From CALXOJ01 sp034120015 (GTDB taxonomy: Bacteria > Spirochaetota > Spirochaetia > JAFGXN01): 64,000 nt of DNA. The DNA lies in the NCBI GenBank assembly GCA_034120015.1, contig JAXEIF010000011.1:1-64000 (forward strand). The letters run 5' to 3'. The notes under the pieces were generated by a model. The model did no database searches. It was not told where the DNA came from and saw only the letters and a program-made list of their open reading frames with translations. Numbering within the stretch: the stretch's first letter is position 1; each line of letters opens with the position of its first letter. Of the stretch, positions 52,990 through 61,215 are shown in pieces. Both the position numbers and the translations under genes were made by a program.

Positions 52990-53883
52990 TTACGAAAAAA
53001 TCGCCCGACAGACGGCCTCACGGTCTTGAGGAGAGATCAGCCGGCGGCCGGGAATTTTTTGAAAAAAAGTGATCTGCCTCTTGGCATACCGTCGGGAATG
53101 AAGCCGGATCTGGTCTTTGACCTCTTCGGGATTGTCCGAAAGAAAAAATTCGGAATAACCGATCGCCTTCATCCCCGGCATTTCGGCCGTGTATCCGAGA
53201 TCGCGAAGACGGCGCCACTCATCGGGCAGCCCTTCACGAAACATAACCCCGACACGCTCGTTGATACGGGTGTAAAGCTCGTCGCGCGGACGCGTCAGTT
53301 CGATAATCCTGATGTCGAAGTCGGTTCGGGGACTCTGTCCCGTTAAGAAAGAAGAAAGCGGCCGGCCGCTGCTGCGGTAAACTTCCAAAGCCCGTGTCAG
53401 ACGATAAGTATCACCGATGGGAATGCGGGCGGCCGAAACCGGATCGCAACGGCGCAGCTCCTCATAAAGACGCTCCCGTCCGCCGTCCAAAATTTCGGTC
53501 CGGATAGTCTCCGCCGCTTCCCTGTTTGTCGGAGGAGCCTCCGGGAGTCCGTAAAGAAAATTTAAAAAATAAAAAGCGGTACCGCCCGAAATAACAGGCA
53601 GATGTCCCCGTGCCGTAATTTCGGGAATCAGCCGCTCGGCTTCCGCAACGAAATCACCGGCATGAAACTGCTCATCGGGATTACGGATATCTATCAGATG
53701 ATGCGGAACCTGTTTCCGGAAAGCAGCATCGGGCTTTGCCGTACCGATATCCATTCCGCGGTACACCTGCATCGAGTCGGCACTGATAATTTCAATATTT
53801 CGGGAAATCAGATCGGCCAGACACTCCGTCTTACCGACGGCAGTCGGACCGAAAAGAAAAACAACGGTCGGTTTATTCGTCAC
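52990..53883 (-). CDS. miaA: tRNA dimethylallyltransferase
   Basis: Adds a dimethylallyl group to A37 of tRNAs reading UNN codons. The P-loop is FLFGPTAVGKTE, the conserved SADSMQVYRGMDIGTAKP follows in part, and HHLIDIRNPDEQFHAGDF and the C-terminal RRYAKRQITF tRNA-contacting segment are present. The start is taken as GTG at 53883, giving a normal N-terminus and an 11-base overlap with rpoZ; a TTG at 53910 is an alternative. It is the last gene of the murC operon. Confidence 0.95.
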   Translation of the reverse strand: MTNKPTVVFLFGPTAVGKTECLADLISRNIEIISADSMQVYRGMDIGTAKPDAAFRKQVPHHLIDIRNPDEQFHAGDFVAEAERLIPEITARGHLPVISGGTAFYFLNFLYGLPEAPPTNREAAETIRTEILDGGRERLYEELRRCDPVSAARIPIGDTYRLTRALEVYRSSGRPLSSFLTGQSPRTDFDIRIIELTRPRDELYTRINERVGVMFREGLPDEWRRLRDLGYTAEMPGMKAIGYSEFFLSDNPEEVKDQIRLHSRRYAKRQITFFQKIPGRRLISPQDREAVCRAIFS

Positions 53884-54070
53884 CGAGAGAGAATTCAACC
53901 TCGCCGTCAAGAACTTCGCGAATCGCTTCCGAACAGATTTTGACGTCTTCTTTGACTCTCTCGGGATGCTTTGTTAACAAATCGGCACGTTTAATCATTG
54001 CATTCGTCATTTCATAAAAGTTTCCGTCAAAATCAACCATTTTATTTAAAGGAATCACAGGTCCGGTCAT
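53873..54070 (-). CDS. rpoZ: Probable RNA polymerase omega subunit
   Basis: A 65-residue protein. NFYEMTNAMIKRADLL matches the omega core motif in which a helix with KRA..L packs on the beta-prime C-terminus, and REVLDGEVEF resembles the family C-terminus. The very short length and low conservation make the call less than certain. Position supports it: omega is commonly encoded after yicC and a nucleotide kinase, as here. AAGGAG lies before the ATG. Confidence 0.65.
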   Translation of the reverse strand: MTGPVIPLNKMVDFDGNFYEMTNAMIKRADLLTKHPERVKEDVKICSEAIREVLDGEVEFSLGDE

Positions 54071-54099
54071 TCGATACTCCTTTTCTTATTATACACGAT

Positions 54100-54633
54100 T
54101 CAATCCGCTTTGTAAACGGCTTCGATGATTTCCGTAACAATTTGTTCCGGATTTTTATCGGAGGTATCGATAATCAGATCACAAAAAGCGTAATCGTTGT
54201 TATCGATATTATACAGACGACGGTAACGGTTGGTATCGCGTGCATCGCGTGCTTCCGTTTCCGCGGCACGTTCTTCCGCACAACCGCCTTCTCTGTTGTG
54301 CACACGGGTCGCGCGGATTTCGGCCGGCGCATACAGATAAACTTTTAAATCGGCATCTTTCAAAAGCCAGACAGCCAGCCGGGAACCGAGAACCACACCG
54401 CCGGCAGAGGCCAAATCAATCTGCTTTTTATCGAGAGCGTAATCATACGACGGATCGTTTTCGGCCTTGCGGCAAAATTCCTCAAACGGAATTCCCGCCT
54501 CTTCCGCCATATTGTGAAACGTATAGTTGATCAGTTTCAGTCCCAGCTTTTCGGCCAAAAGCCGACTGACGGTCGAATTGCCGCATCCGCTTTTCCCCGA
54601 AACGGCAATTTTTATTTTCGACAAATCTTTCAT
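54100..54633 (-). CDS. cmk: Cytidylate kinase-like protein (short, archaeal type)
   Basis: A 177-residue P-loop kinase resembling archaeal CMP kinases: IPFEEFCRKAENDPSYDYALDK and SRLAVWLLKDADLKVYL in parts match that group. The Walker A loop is GKSGCGNS (residues 13-20): the position of the invariant lysine is Asn19, read directly as codon AAT, while a Lys occurs at residue 14 instead. Either activity is retained in a modified P-loop or the protein has another role. It lies between yicC and rpoZ in the place where gmk is often found. Confidence 0.8.
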   Translation of the reverse strand: MKDLSKIKIAVSGKSGCGNSTVSRLLAEKLGLKLINYTFHNMAEEAGIPFEEFCRKAENDPSYDYALDKKQIDLASAGGVVLGSRLAVWLLKDADLKVYLYAPAEIRATRVHNREGGCAEERAAETEARDARDTNRYRRLYNIDNNDYAFCDLIIDTSDKNPEQIVTEIIEAVYKAD

Positions 54634-54645
54634 AAAGACTCTCCC

Positions 54646-55515
54646 CTATTCGACATTCCGCAGCTGTTCGCGAAAATCTTCCAATGCATCTTTGATATCG
54701 ACAACCGCCTGTGTCATTTCGACAAAAAGCGCCTTCGAGGCGGTCGTATTGGCTTCCCGGTTGATTTCCTGCGCCAGAAAATCAAGTTTTTTTCCGACCG
54801 GACCGTCAGCAGACAGCAGACGGCGGCATTCACGCAAATGGACGGACAGACGCTCCGTTTCCTCACTGACGGAAAACCGCACCAGAGAAGCCGCCAGTTC
54901 CTGATAGAAACGATCGCATTCGGCCGCATCTCCCAAAATTTCGCGAAAACGACCGCTCAGCACATTTTTCAGTTTCTCTTCATTTTTTGCCTGATAAGAA
55001 CAGAGTACGGCAAGACGGTTTTCGATAATGTCGAGACGGGACGCCAAAAAGCGTGCGGTCTCCTCGCCTTCGCGGCACCGCTCCGCTTCGAACGCCGTCA
55101 GCGCGCGTTGCAGAGCCCGGGCCGCCAAACAAACCGGTAATTCTTTGTCGGTTTCACCGCTGCCGGCATCAATCATTCCGGGCAACAGCACCAGTTTTTC
55201 CGGCTGCGGAGGCTCGACATCCGGAAAAAAACGCTTCAGTTCGCCGAAAAGGGCGGCGTAAGCCCGGGCCTGATCTTCGTTCAGGACCGGGCGTTCGACT
55301 GCGCTGTTTTTCGCGACGGCGAAAAACAGTTCCACGCGACCGCGGGCAACCCGCTCCTGAACCGCGCGGCGCAGCTCTGACTCCGCGTCCGCCAGCTCCG
55401 GCGGCAACGTCAGTTTCAAATCGAGATAGCGGTTATTGTAAGATTTGATACGTACGGAAACGGAAACATCGCCTTCCGTCTCTTCCGCCGAACCGAAGCC
55501 TGTCATTCCGATCAT
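54646..55515 (-). CDS. yicC: YicC-family endoribonuclease
   Basis: A 289-residue protein of the YicC/YloC family, shown in E. coli to be an endoribonuclease. The N-terminal IGMTGFGSAE and IKSYNNRYLDLKL motifs and the C-terminal EINREANTTASKA and MTQAVVDIKDALEDFREQ segments are diagnostic. The start overlaps the murC stop by four bases; cmk follows after 12 bases. Confidence 0.95.
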   Translation of the reverse strand: MIGMTGFGSAEETEGDVSVSVRIKSYNNRYLDLKLTLPPELADAESELRRAVQERVARGRVELFFAVAKNSAVERPVLNEDQARAYAALFGELKRFFPDVEPPQPEKLVLLPGMIDAGSGETDKELPVCLAARALQRALTAFEAERCREGEETARFLASRLDIIENRLAVLCSYQAKNEEKLKNVLSGRFREILGDAAECDRFYQELAASLVRFSVSEETERLSVHLRECRRLLSADGPVGKKLDFLAQEINREANTTASKALFVEMTQAVVDIKDALEDFREQLRNVE

Positions 55516-56951
55516 AAATCCCCCTTTTGCCGAAAGTAAGCCAGCAAATCCGTTCCGATGCCGTTGTTGTTGCCTGCTCCCATCGTCACAAACAAATCCC
55601 CCGGCTGCAAAACGGTCTTCAAAAAAGCCGTTGCTTCGACGAATTCAGCCTTGTAATACACACACGGATGACGTTTGGCGGTTTCTTCGTAAAGTGTTTT
55701 GCCGGTAATGTGTCCCGCCGTCTCCCGTGCGGAAGCGTAAATTTTGTTCAAAACAACCATATCGGCCGCTCCGAATGCGGAAGCAAACTCATCCAACAGC
55801 CGCTCCGTTCGGGAATAGGTGTGTGACATAAAATCGACAATCAGCCGTTTCGGTCGGTAAAAAGCCTTATACCCTTCCAATGTAGTACGAATCGCGGTGG
55901 GATGGTGGGCGTAGTCATCCATAAACAGAATTCCTCCTGCCTCCCCGATCCGCTCGGTCCGCCGCCGGCAGCCGGAAAAAGACTCCAGACCGGAAGCCGC
56001 TTTTTCCTGCATGACATCATCGAAAGAACAGCCTTCACGTTCGAGAAACAGGGAAATCAGCGCCAAAGCAGCCGTTGCATTCAAAATAAAATGATGTCCC
56101 GGCAGCCGCAGCCGCCACTCCCTGTCTCCCGAAAAGGCCAAACGGAAGCGGTTGATGCCGCACCCTTCTTCGTTATCGGAAATCCGAAACGGACCGTCGG
56201 CTTTCAATCCGTAAGGCACAAGCCGAAGCGCCGGACGGGCGGCAGCAATCATTGCTGCCGTTTCCGTCGCACCCGGATCGTCGGCGCAGAAAACAACCGC
56301 ACCGTTGTCGGGCAGTTTCTCCGCCAGTTCGATAAAAGCCGAGCGAATATCGCTGTAATCTTTAAAATAGTCGGGATGGTCTTCCTCGACACTGGTCAGG
56401 ATCATAAATGTCGGATCGAAAGCCAGAAAATGGCGGCGGTATTCGCACGTCTCCGCGATAAAAAAACGGTTCCCCCCGGTCCATGTGCATCGGTTCTTCA
56501 AATCGGCTGCACCGGATCCGATCAGCACCGATCCGTCAAGTCCCATGGCTTTAACCAGAGAGGCGCATAAAGCCGATGTCGTTGTTTTGCCGTGAACACC
56601 GGCCACAGCAGCCGACGGCTGCAGTTTCGAAAGGCGCCCCAACGCTTCCGGATAAGTCAGGCACGGAATCCCCAAACGGTGCGCTTCGGCCAAATCGGCC
56701 GCAGTCTGAGGAGTATATGCCGCAGAATAAACCGCTTCGTCAAAAGTTTCGTCGATATGAATCCGATCCATTCCTTCAAAAAAAGGAATCCCGAGTTCCG
56801 ATAAAATTCCGTCCGTATAAAAACGTTCGGTACCGTCGACACCGCCGACAACCGCACCCGCTTTCCGGTACAATTCGGCCAAGGCCGTCATCCCGGTTCC
56901 CTTTATGCCGATGAAAAAAATTTTTTTTCCTTTTAAAGAAAGAGCACCCAT
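55512..56951 (-). CDS. murC: UDP-N-acetylmuramate-L-alanine ligase
   Basis: First amino-acid addition to the peptidoglycan precursor. FFIGIKGTGMTALAEL binds the UDP sugar, the ATP P-loop is AGVHGKTTTSA (about residues 117-127), SVEEDHPDYF is the central-domain motif and DDYAHHPTAIRTTL the C-terminal one. The 479-residue length is normal. The ATG is six bases after a -10 box and has no ribosome site, so the mRNA should be leaderless. It leads murC-yicC-cmk-rpoZ-miaA. Confidence 0.93.
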   Translation of the reverse strand: MGALSLKGKKIFFIGIKGTGMTALAELYRKAGAVVGGVDGTERFYTDGILSELGIPFFEGMDRIHIDETFDEAVYSAAYTPQTAADLAEAHRLGIPCLTYPEALGRLSKLQPSAAVAGVHGKTTTSALCASLVKAMGLDGSVLIGSGAADLKNRCTWTGGNRFFIAETCEYRRHFLAFDPTFMILTSVEEDHPDYFKDYSDIRSAFIELAEKLPDNGAVVFCADDPGATETAAMIAAARPALRLVPYGLKADGPFRISDNEEGCGINRFRLAFSGDREWRLRLPGHHFILNATAALALISLFLEREGCSFDDVMQEKAASGLESFSGCRRRTERIGEAGGILFMDDYAHHPTAIRTTLEGYKAFYRPKRLIVDFMSHTYSRTERLLDEFASAFGAADMVVLNKIYASARETAGHITGKTLYEETAKRHPCVYYKAEFVEATAFLKTVLQPGDLFVTMGAGNNNGIGTDLLAYFRQKGDL

Positions 56952-56957
56952 GACACT

Positions 56958-56986
56958 ATTTTATCTTTTTTTACTGCCTTTTTCAA
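56958..56986 (-). promoter_or_regulatory. Sigma-70 promoter of murC giving a leaderless transcript
   Basis: TTGAAA and TAAAAT are separated by 17 bases; the -10 box ends six bases before the ATG at 56951, with no Shine-Dalgarno sequence between. Confidence 0.75.
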
Positions 56987-57032
56987 CTCTGAAACAAAAG
57001 AGAAAAACAGCTTTCCTTTCCTTCCCGATTCA

Positions 57033-57041
57033 TGCTAAAAT
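57033..57041 (+). promoter_or_regulatory. Extended -10 promoter of the YihY gene, leaderless
   Basis: TGCTAAAAT is an extended -10 box; the -35 region (TTCCTT) is poor. The box ends six bases before the ATG at 57048 and no ribosome site is present. Confidence 0.6.
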
Positions 57042-57047
57042 GAAGCT

Positions 57048-58265
57048 ATGGAAAATGAAACCCGCAAATGGACCAATGAACATCCCCGGCTGAGCAGTCT
57101 GTACGAATTTATCAAATCGGTTATTATCGAATTTTATAAAGACAACGGCTTTATTGCCTCTTCGAGTCTGGTCTACTCAACCCTGATGTCGCTGGTCCCT
57201 TTTCTGGCCGTTCTGACAGCACTGTTCGCCGCTTTCGGCGGAATCGATATTCTGAAAGCCAATTACGCCGACTGGTTCCGTCTGTTCGATCCGCCGATGC
57301 AGCAGAAAATTATCGGTCTGATAAACGGATTTGTCAGCAACTCCCGCTCTCTCGGCGTCGTCGGTATTATTTCTTTTCTTGTTACATCGGTTTTTCTGAT
57401 GAATAAAATCTGGGCTGTCTTCAATTCGATTTTCCGAAGTACATCGCAAAGATCTCAATTTAAACAGTTTGCCAGCTATCTAACCAACCTTGTTCTCGGT
57501 ACCATTCTCATCAGCCTTTCGATCAGTATTTCGACACTGATGAAAACCTTTCTGCCCCGCTTTTCCGATATTCAGCAGGTACACGGACTCCTCTTCTTTC
57601 TGATTCCGATCCTGATTATCTTTCTGGTCCTTTTTCTGCTGCTCAAAACGATTCCCGCCACCAAAGTCTATTATTCGTCGGCAGCCTTCGGCGCCCTGTT
57701 CGGAACGCTTTTTTGGCAAATCATCAACGCTGTCTTTCAGAATACGTCGGTTTTTCTGACAAAAAATACCACGATTTACGGTTCTTTTGCCTTCCTTTTT
57801 ATTTTTCTGCTCTGGATTTATTTTCTATGGGTCGGGATTCTGCTGTCGGTTGAGATTGCCTACGTGCATCAGTACGGGGTTTACCGTACCCGAAGACGGA
57901 AACTGGATTCACCGGCCTATACTGTCTCCCTGGCGGCCGCCGTGATGCAGACAGTCTGCCGTAAATTTAAGGAAGGTAACGGCATCTGTTATTTTAACGA
58001 AATCTGCCTGCGCCTACAGGTTCCCGACCGCGATGTTTCGCGCATCGTGACTCTGTTGGAAAACCACCGTTTTCTGATTCGCGGCGACAGCCTGAAATGG
58101 GGCTATATTCCCGGCCGCATGATTGACGACATTTCAATGGAAGAATTTATCCGCACGGTTTTCGGCGAAGTACCGGAAATTATTTCCGGGAATATCGCCG
58201 ATACGCTGCTGGAAAACGGAATCTCCGCTTTTAAAGGGAAATCGGTACTCGACACCCTTTTTTAA
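57048..58265 (+). CDS. YihY/virulence factor BrkB-family membrane protein
   Basis: A 405-residue protein with six helices in the first 270 residues, matching the YihY family once annotated as RNase BN, a label since withdrawn for E. coli. DNGFIASSSLVYSTLMSLVP and NTTIYGSFAFLFIFLLWIYF hold conserved family patterns. The C-terminal 120 residues look like a soluble winged-helix domain (ICLRLQVPDRDVSRIVTLLENHRFL region). Function is unknown. Its stop codon overlaps that of the convergent ABC-F gene. Confidence 0.9.
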   Translation: MENETRKWTNEHPRLSSLYEFIKSVIIEFYKDNGFIASSSLVYSTLMSLVPFLAVLTALFAAFGGIDILKANYADWFRLFDPPMQQKIIGLINGFVSNSRSLGVVGIISFLVTSVFLMNKIWAVFNSIFRSTSQRSQFKQFASYLTNLVLGTILISLSISISTLMKTFLPRFSDIQQVHGLLFFLIPILIIFLVLFLLLKTIPATKVYYSSAAFGALFGTLFWQIINAVFQNTSVFLTKNTTIYGSFAFLFIFLLWIYFLWVGILLSVEIAYVHQYGVYRTRRRKLDSPAYTVSLAAAVMQTVCRKFKEGNGICYFNEICLRLQVPDRDVSRIVTLLENHRFLIRGDSLKWGYIPGRMIDDISMEEFIRTVFGEVPEIISGNIADTLLENGISAFKGKSVLDTLF

Positions 58266-59902
58266 ATCGAAAGTGCATTGTGGGTATTTTTGTACATTTT
58301 ATCGCGCAGAGCCCGAATCTCTTCGCTGGCCAGATAATCATCGAGACTCATCATTCTGTCAATGATGCCTGTCGGAGTCAGTTCGATAATCCGGTTGGCA
58401 ACGGTATTGACAAACTGATGATCGTGTGAATTGAAGATAATGACTTCGGGAAAATCTCTGAGTGCGTTGTTCAGTGCCGTAATCGATTCGAGATCGAGGT
58501 GGTTGGTCGGTTCGTCGAATATCAATACATTGGCACCGGAAAGCATCATTTTGGACAGCATACAGCGCACCTTCTCTCCTCCGCTGAGCACTTTAACTTT
58601 TTTAAGCGATTCTTCACCGGAAAAAAGCATCCGTCCCAGGAAACTGCGGATGTAAGCATCATCCTGATTTTCGGGCGAATACTGCCGCAGCCAGTCGGTA
58701 ATCGACAAATCGCAGTCAAAGTAAGAGGTATTATCTTTCGGAAAGTAGGCAGTTTTAATGGTGACACCCCATGTGTAACTGCCGGCATCGGCTTTCTCTT
58801 CTCCTGTGATAATTTTAAAAAATTCGGTTTTGGCAGCGTGATTGGTTCCGATAAACGCAATCTTATCGCCGTTGTTGACCGTCAGAGTAAAGTTGTCGAG
58901 CAGTTTCTCCCCTTCGACCGTTTTGCACAATTTTTCCGCCTTTAAAATTTCTTTTCCGCATTCGCGGTCGGCTTTAAAATTGATATACGGAAATTTTCTC
59001 GACGAAGCCTGCAAATCTTCGACTGTCAGTTTTTCGATCAGCTTTTTGCGGCTGGTAGCCTGTTTCGACTTGGCGGCATTGGAAGAGAACCGCTGAATGA
59101 ACTGTTTGAGTTCGGCAATCTTTTCGTCGTTTTTGCGCTTCAAATCTTTCATCTGTTTTTGGATAATCCGGCTGCACTCATACCAGAAATCATAGTTTCC
59201 GACAAAGAGCTTCATTTTACCGAAATCGATATCGACGATATGGGTACAGACCGTATTGAGAAAGTGCCGGTCGTGAGAGACAACAATGACGGTGTTGTCA
59301 AAATGCATGAGAAAATCTTCCAGCCACGCAATCGACTCGAGATCGAGGTGGTTGGTCGGCTCGTCAAGCAGCAGAATATCGGGATTACCGAACAGAGCCT
59401 GCGCCAGCAAAACACGCACTTTCTGACCGCCTTCCAGTTCCGCCATCTTTTTTGCGTGAAAACTTTCCGGGATTCCCAAACCGGAGAGCAGAACGGCAGC
59501 ATTGCTTTCCGCTTCCCATCCGCCCATTTCGGCAAACTCCGTTTCCAGATCGGCAGCCCTCAAACCGTCTTCATCGGAAAAATCCTCTTTCATATAGATT
59601 GCATCTTTTTCCTTCATCACACTGTAAAGCCGCTCATATCCCATAATCACCGTGTCGAGAACCGTTTCTTTATCGTATGCAAAGTGATCCTGTTTTAAAA
59701 CCGCCAGACGTTCCCCCGGTGTCACAAAAATTTCACCTTTATCGGAATCGATTTCTCCGGACAAAATCTTCAAAAAAGTCGATTTCCCGGCACCGTTGGC
59801 TCCGATAATGCCGTAACAGTTGCCCGGTGTGAATTTGAGATTGACATCTTTAAACAGAACACGCTCTCCGAACGAAAGCGATAAATCGGTCACAGTCAGC
59901 AT
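58262..59902 (-). CDS. ABC-F family ATPase (YbiT-like)
   Basis: Soluble protein with two ATPase domains and no membrane segment, of the translation-factor or ribosome-protection class. Domain 1 has Walker A GANGAGKST (residues 34-42) and DEPTNHLD; a charged linker of about 80 residues (KDLKRKNDEKIAEL) follows. Domain 2 has an atypical loop GTNHAAKT that keeps Lys-Thr but loses two glycines, with LSGGEKVRCML and DEPTNHLDLES intact. The start is the ATG at 59902 with AAGGAG six bases upstream; the 51 in-frame codons before it span the promoter. Confidence 0.93.
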   Translation of the reverse strand: MLTVTDLSLSFGERVLFKDVNLKFTPGNCYGIIGANGAGKSTFLKILSGEIDSDKGEIFVTPGERLAVLKQDHFAYDKETVLDTVIMGYERLYSVMKEKDAIYMKEDFSDEDGLRAADLETEFAEMGGWEAESNAAVLLSGLGIPESFHAKKMAELEGGQKVRVLLAQALFGNPDILLLDEPTNHLDLESIAWLEDFLMHFDNTVIVVSHDRHFLNTVCTHIVDIDFGKMKLFVGNYDFWYECSRIIQKQMKDLKRKNDEKIAELKQFIQRFSSNAAKSKQATSRKKLIEKLTVEDLQASSRKFPYINFKADRECGKEILKAEKLCKTVEGEKLLDNFTLTVNNGDKIAFIGTNHAAKTEFFKIITGEEKADAGSYTWGVTIKTAYFPKDNTSYFDCDLSITDWLRQYSPENQDDAYIRSFLGRMLFSGEESLKKVKVLSGGEKVRCMLSKMMLSGANVLIFDEPTNHLDLESITALNNALRDFPEVIIFNSHDHQFVNTVANRIIELTPTGIIDRMMSLDDYLASEEIRALRDKMYKNTHNALSI

Positions 59903-59930
59903 GACAGACTCCTTGCGTGGAATTTTTTCG

Positions 59931-59959
59931 ATTATAGCCGAAAACCGCGCTTTTTTCAA
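59931..59959 (-). promoter_or_regulatory. Sigma-70 promoter of the ABC-F gene
   Basis: TTGAAA and TATAAT are separated by 17 bases, 28 bases before the ATG. Confidence 0.8.
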
Positions 59960-60023
59960 GACGGAGCGGAAACAGGAAGCCGCTGACCGTCCGTTCTTGC
60001 CGAATACATTTTTCCAAAGACTG

Positions 60024-60052
60024 TTGACTTTTCCGGTTAAAGGTGATACAAA
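60024..60052 (+). promoter_or_regulatory. Candidate promoter of the HsdS-like gene
   Basis: TTGACT and TACAAA are separated by 17 bases. The predicted start near 60059 places the following hairpin at the very 5' end of the transcript. Confidence 0.55.
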
Positions 60053-60061
60053 CACTCTTCC

Positions 60062-60096
60062 GAGCGTTATCGTTATGATACGCTCTTTTTTGTTTT
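60062..60096 (+). terminator. Terminator-like hairpin in the leader of the HsdS-like gene
   Basis: GAGCGTTATC and GATACGCTC pair with one bulged T around a five-base loop and are followed by TTTTTTGTTTT. No plus-strand gene ends nearby (the YihY gene ends 1.8 kb before), so it may attenuate or stabilise the downstream mRNA. Confidence 0.65.
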
Positions 60097-60113
60097 AAAA
60101 AAGGAGAAAAGCG

Positions 60114-60527
60114 ATGAAACAGAAAAACGGAATGTTAAAATTGAAAGATTTAGCCGACATCACGGTTCGTCCGTGGAATCCGGGAATGAGAAGCGATTCG
60201 GGGCGATTCCCGTATATCGGTCTCAAAGGAGAAGGCGGATTCTGCGATACCGCCAATTTTGATGCCGATTCGATTATTGTGACACGTTTCGGCAGCGGCA
60301 GCGGGCGTGTTTTCTATTTTTCCGAACCGGGATACGCTTCCGGCTGCATCGTTCTGAGAGGGAAAACTCCGGACGGGACACGCTTTCTTTACCGTTATCT
60401 GAAAAAACGGGCCTGTCCGCAGGCGTCCGTTTCCCCGGGAAGTTCGGTTCCGCAAATTACGGTAAAAGCCGCAGAAAATTTCAAAATCGATATTCCGTTC
60501 ATGAACGGAATGAACAGCCGTCCGTAA
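60114..60527 (+). CDS. Orphan HsdS-like single target-recognition domain
   Basis: A 137-residue protein matching one half of a type I restriction specificity subunit: an opening KLKDLADI segment, then FPYIGLKGEGG, DSIIVTRFGSGSGRVFYF, and the closing SVPQITVKAAENFKIDIP, the usual start, core and end of a TRD. The second TRD and the long conserved helices are absent, and no hsdM or hsdR is within the window. AAGGAG precedes the ATG. It may be a remnant, a swap cassette, or a small DNA-binding protein. Confidence 0.7.
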   Translation: MKQKNGMLKLKDLADITVRPWNPGMRSDSGRFPYIGLKGEGGFCDTANFDADSIIVTRFGSGSGRVFYFSEPGYASGCIVLRGKTPDGTRFLYRYLKKRACPQASVSPGSSVPQITVKAAENFKIDIPFMNGMNSRP

Positions 60528-60576
60528 CATTCAGAGAGAGGAAAGCACGGTCGGTTCGGATCAGGATTGAAAAAAA

Positions 60577-60753
60577 TCAGTACCGGACGGCAGGATGCGG
60601 TACGGTTTTGCGGCTGCTGCATTGGGGGCATGCCGGCGAAGCCGGTTTGACAAAAAACATGCTACGGGGAACTTTCGCTTCAAACGTCCGACCGCATTGG
60701 ATGCAAAGATACAGCCGGGACTCTCCCGACTGCGGAGAGCGAATAAACGACAT
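60577..60753 (-). CDS. Small zinc-ribbon protein (58 residues)
   Basis: A short gene with GGAGG eight bases before the ATG at 60753 and a stop at 60577. It encodes two CxxC knuckles at Cys17/Cys20 (CIQCGRTFE) and Cys42/Cys45 (CPQCSS), a pattern resembling FmdB-type zinc ribbons though with a different N-terminus. It starts 22 bases after the rhodanese gene, so the two are probably co-transcribed. Function is unknown; a metal- or sulfur-related role would fit the neighbour. It explains most of the apparent gap between the HsdS-like and rhodanese genes. Confidence 0.75.
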   Translation of the reverse strand: MSFIRSPQSGESRLYLCIQCGRTFEAKVPRSMFFVKPASPACPQCSSRKTVPHPAVRY

Positions 60754-60775
60754 CAATCATTCCTCCCGACAGAAA

Positions 60776-61129
60776 TTATTTTTCCAACGGAAAAGCCTCT
60801 GTAAAACCGGAATACATAAGACCGCCCATGTTGTAAACCTCTTCATATCCGAGACGCTTCATTTGGCGGACGGCGGATCCGGCACGGGCTCCGCTGTAAC
60901 AGTAAATATACACAGGAGTCTTTCTGTCGGGAACTCTCGATTCGATTTCTTCCGCAATTTTATAATCGGGAATATGAACCGCTCCGTGCACATGCCCTTC
61001 ATTAAACTCATCCGTGCTGCGAACGTCCAAAATGACCGATTGCGAATGACTGCGAATCATTTTCGGAAAATCACCGACAGGTATCCGTTTCCCGCAGAAA
61101 AAAGAAACAACTTTACTGAAAATATCCAT
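60776..61129 (-). CDS. Single-domain rhodanese-like protein
   Basis: A 117-residue cytoplasmic sulfurtransferase-fold protein. LDVRSTDEFNEGHVHGAVHIP is the N-terminal rhodanese motif in part and the active-site loop is CYSGARA, with the catalytic Cys intact. The C-terminal YNMGGLMYSG is also typical. It likely carries persulfide sulfur. It is divergent from the transglutaminase lipoprotein and followed by the zinc-ribbon gene. Confidence 0.9.
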   Translation of the reverse strand: MDIFSKVVSFFCGKRIPVGDFPKMIRSHSQSVILDVRSTDEFNEGHVHGAVHIPDYKIAEEIESRVPDRKTPVYIYCYSGARAGSAVRQMKRLGYEEVYNMGGLMYSGFTEAFPLEK

Positions 61130-61215
61130 ACTTTACTTTTCCTATTTATTTATATTATAATGATTCAGTATACAGAAAACAGAAAGAAATAACAACCGTT
61201 CACGGGGATTTCCTT

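Noticed and set aside
59903..60055. N-terminal extension of the ABC-F protein
   Set aside because: It includes the -35 and -10 boxes and lies before AAGGAG; homologues start at the later ATG.
60608..61192. Open frame of 194 codons on the plus strand
   Set aside because: It runs opposite the zinc-ribbon and rhodanese genes, which have ribosome sites and motifs; it matches nothing I know.
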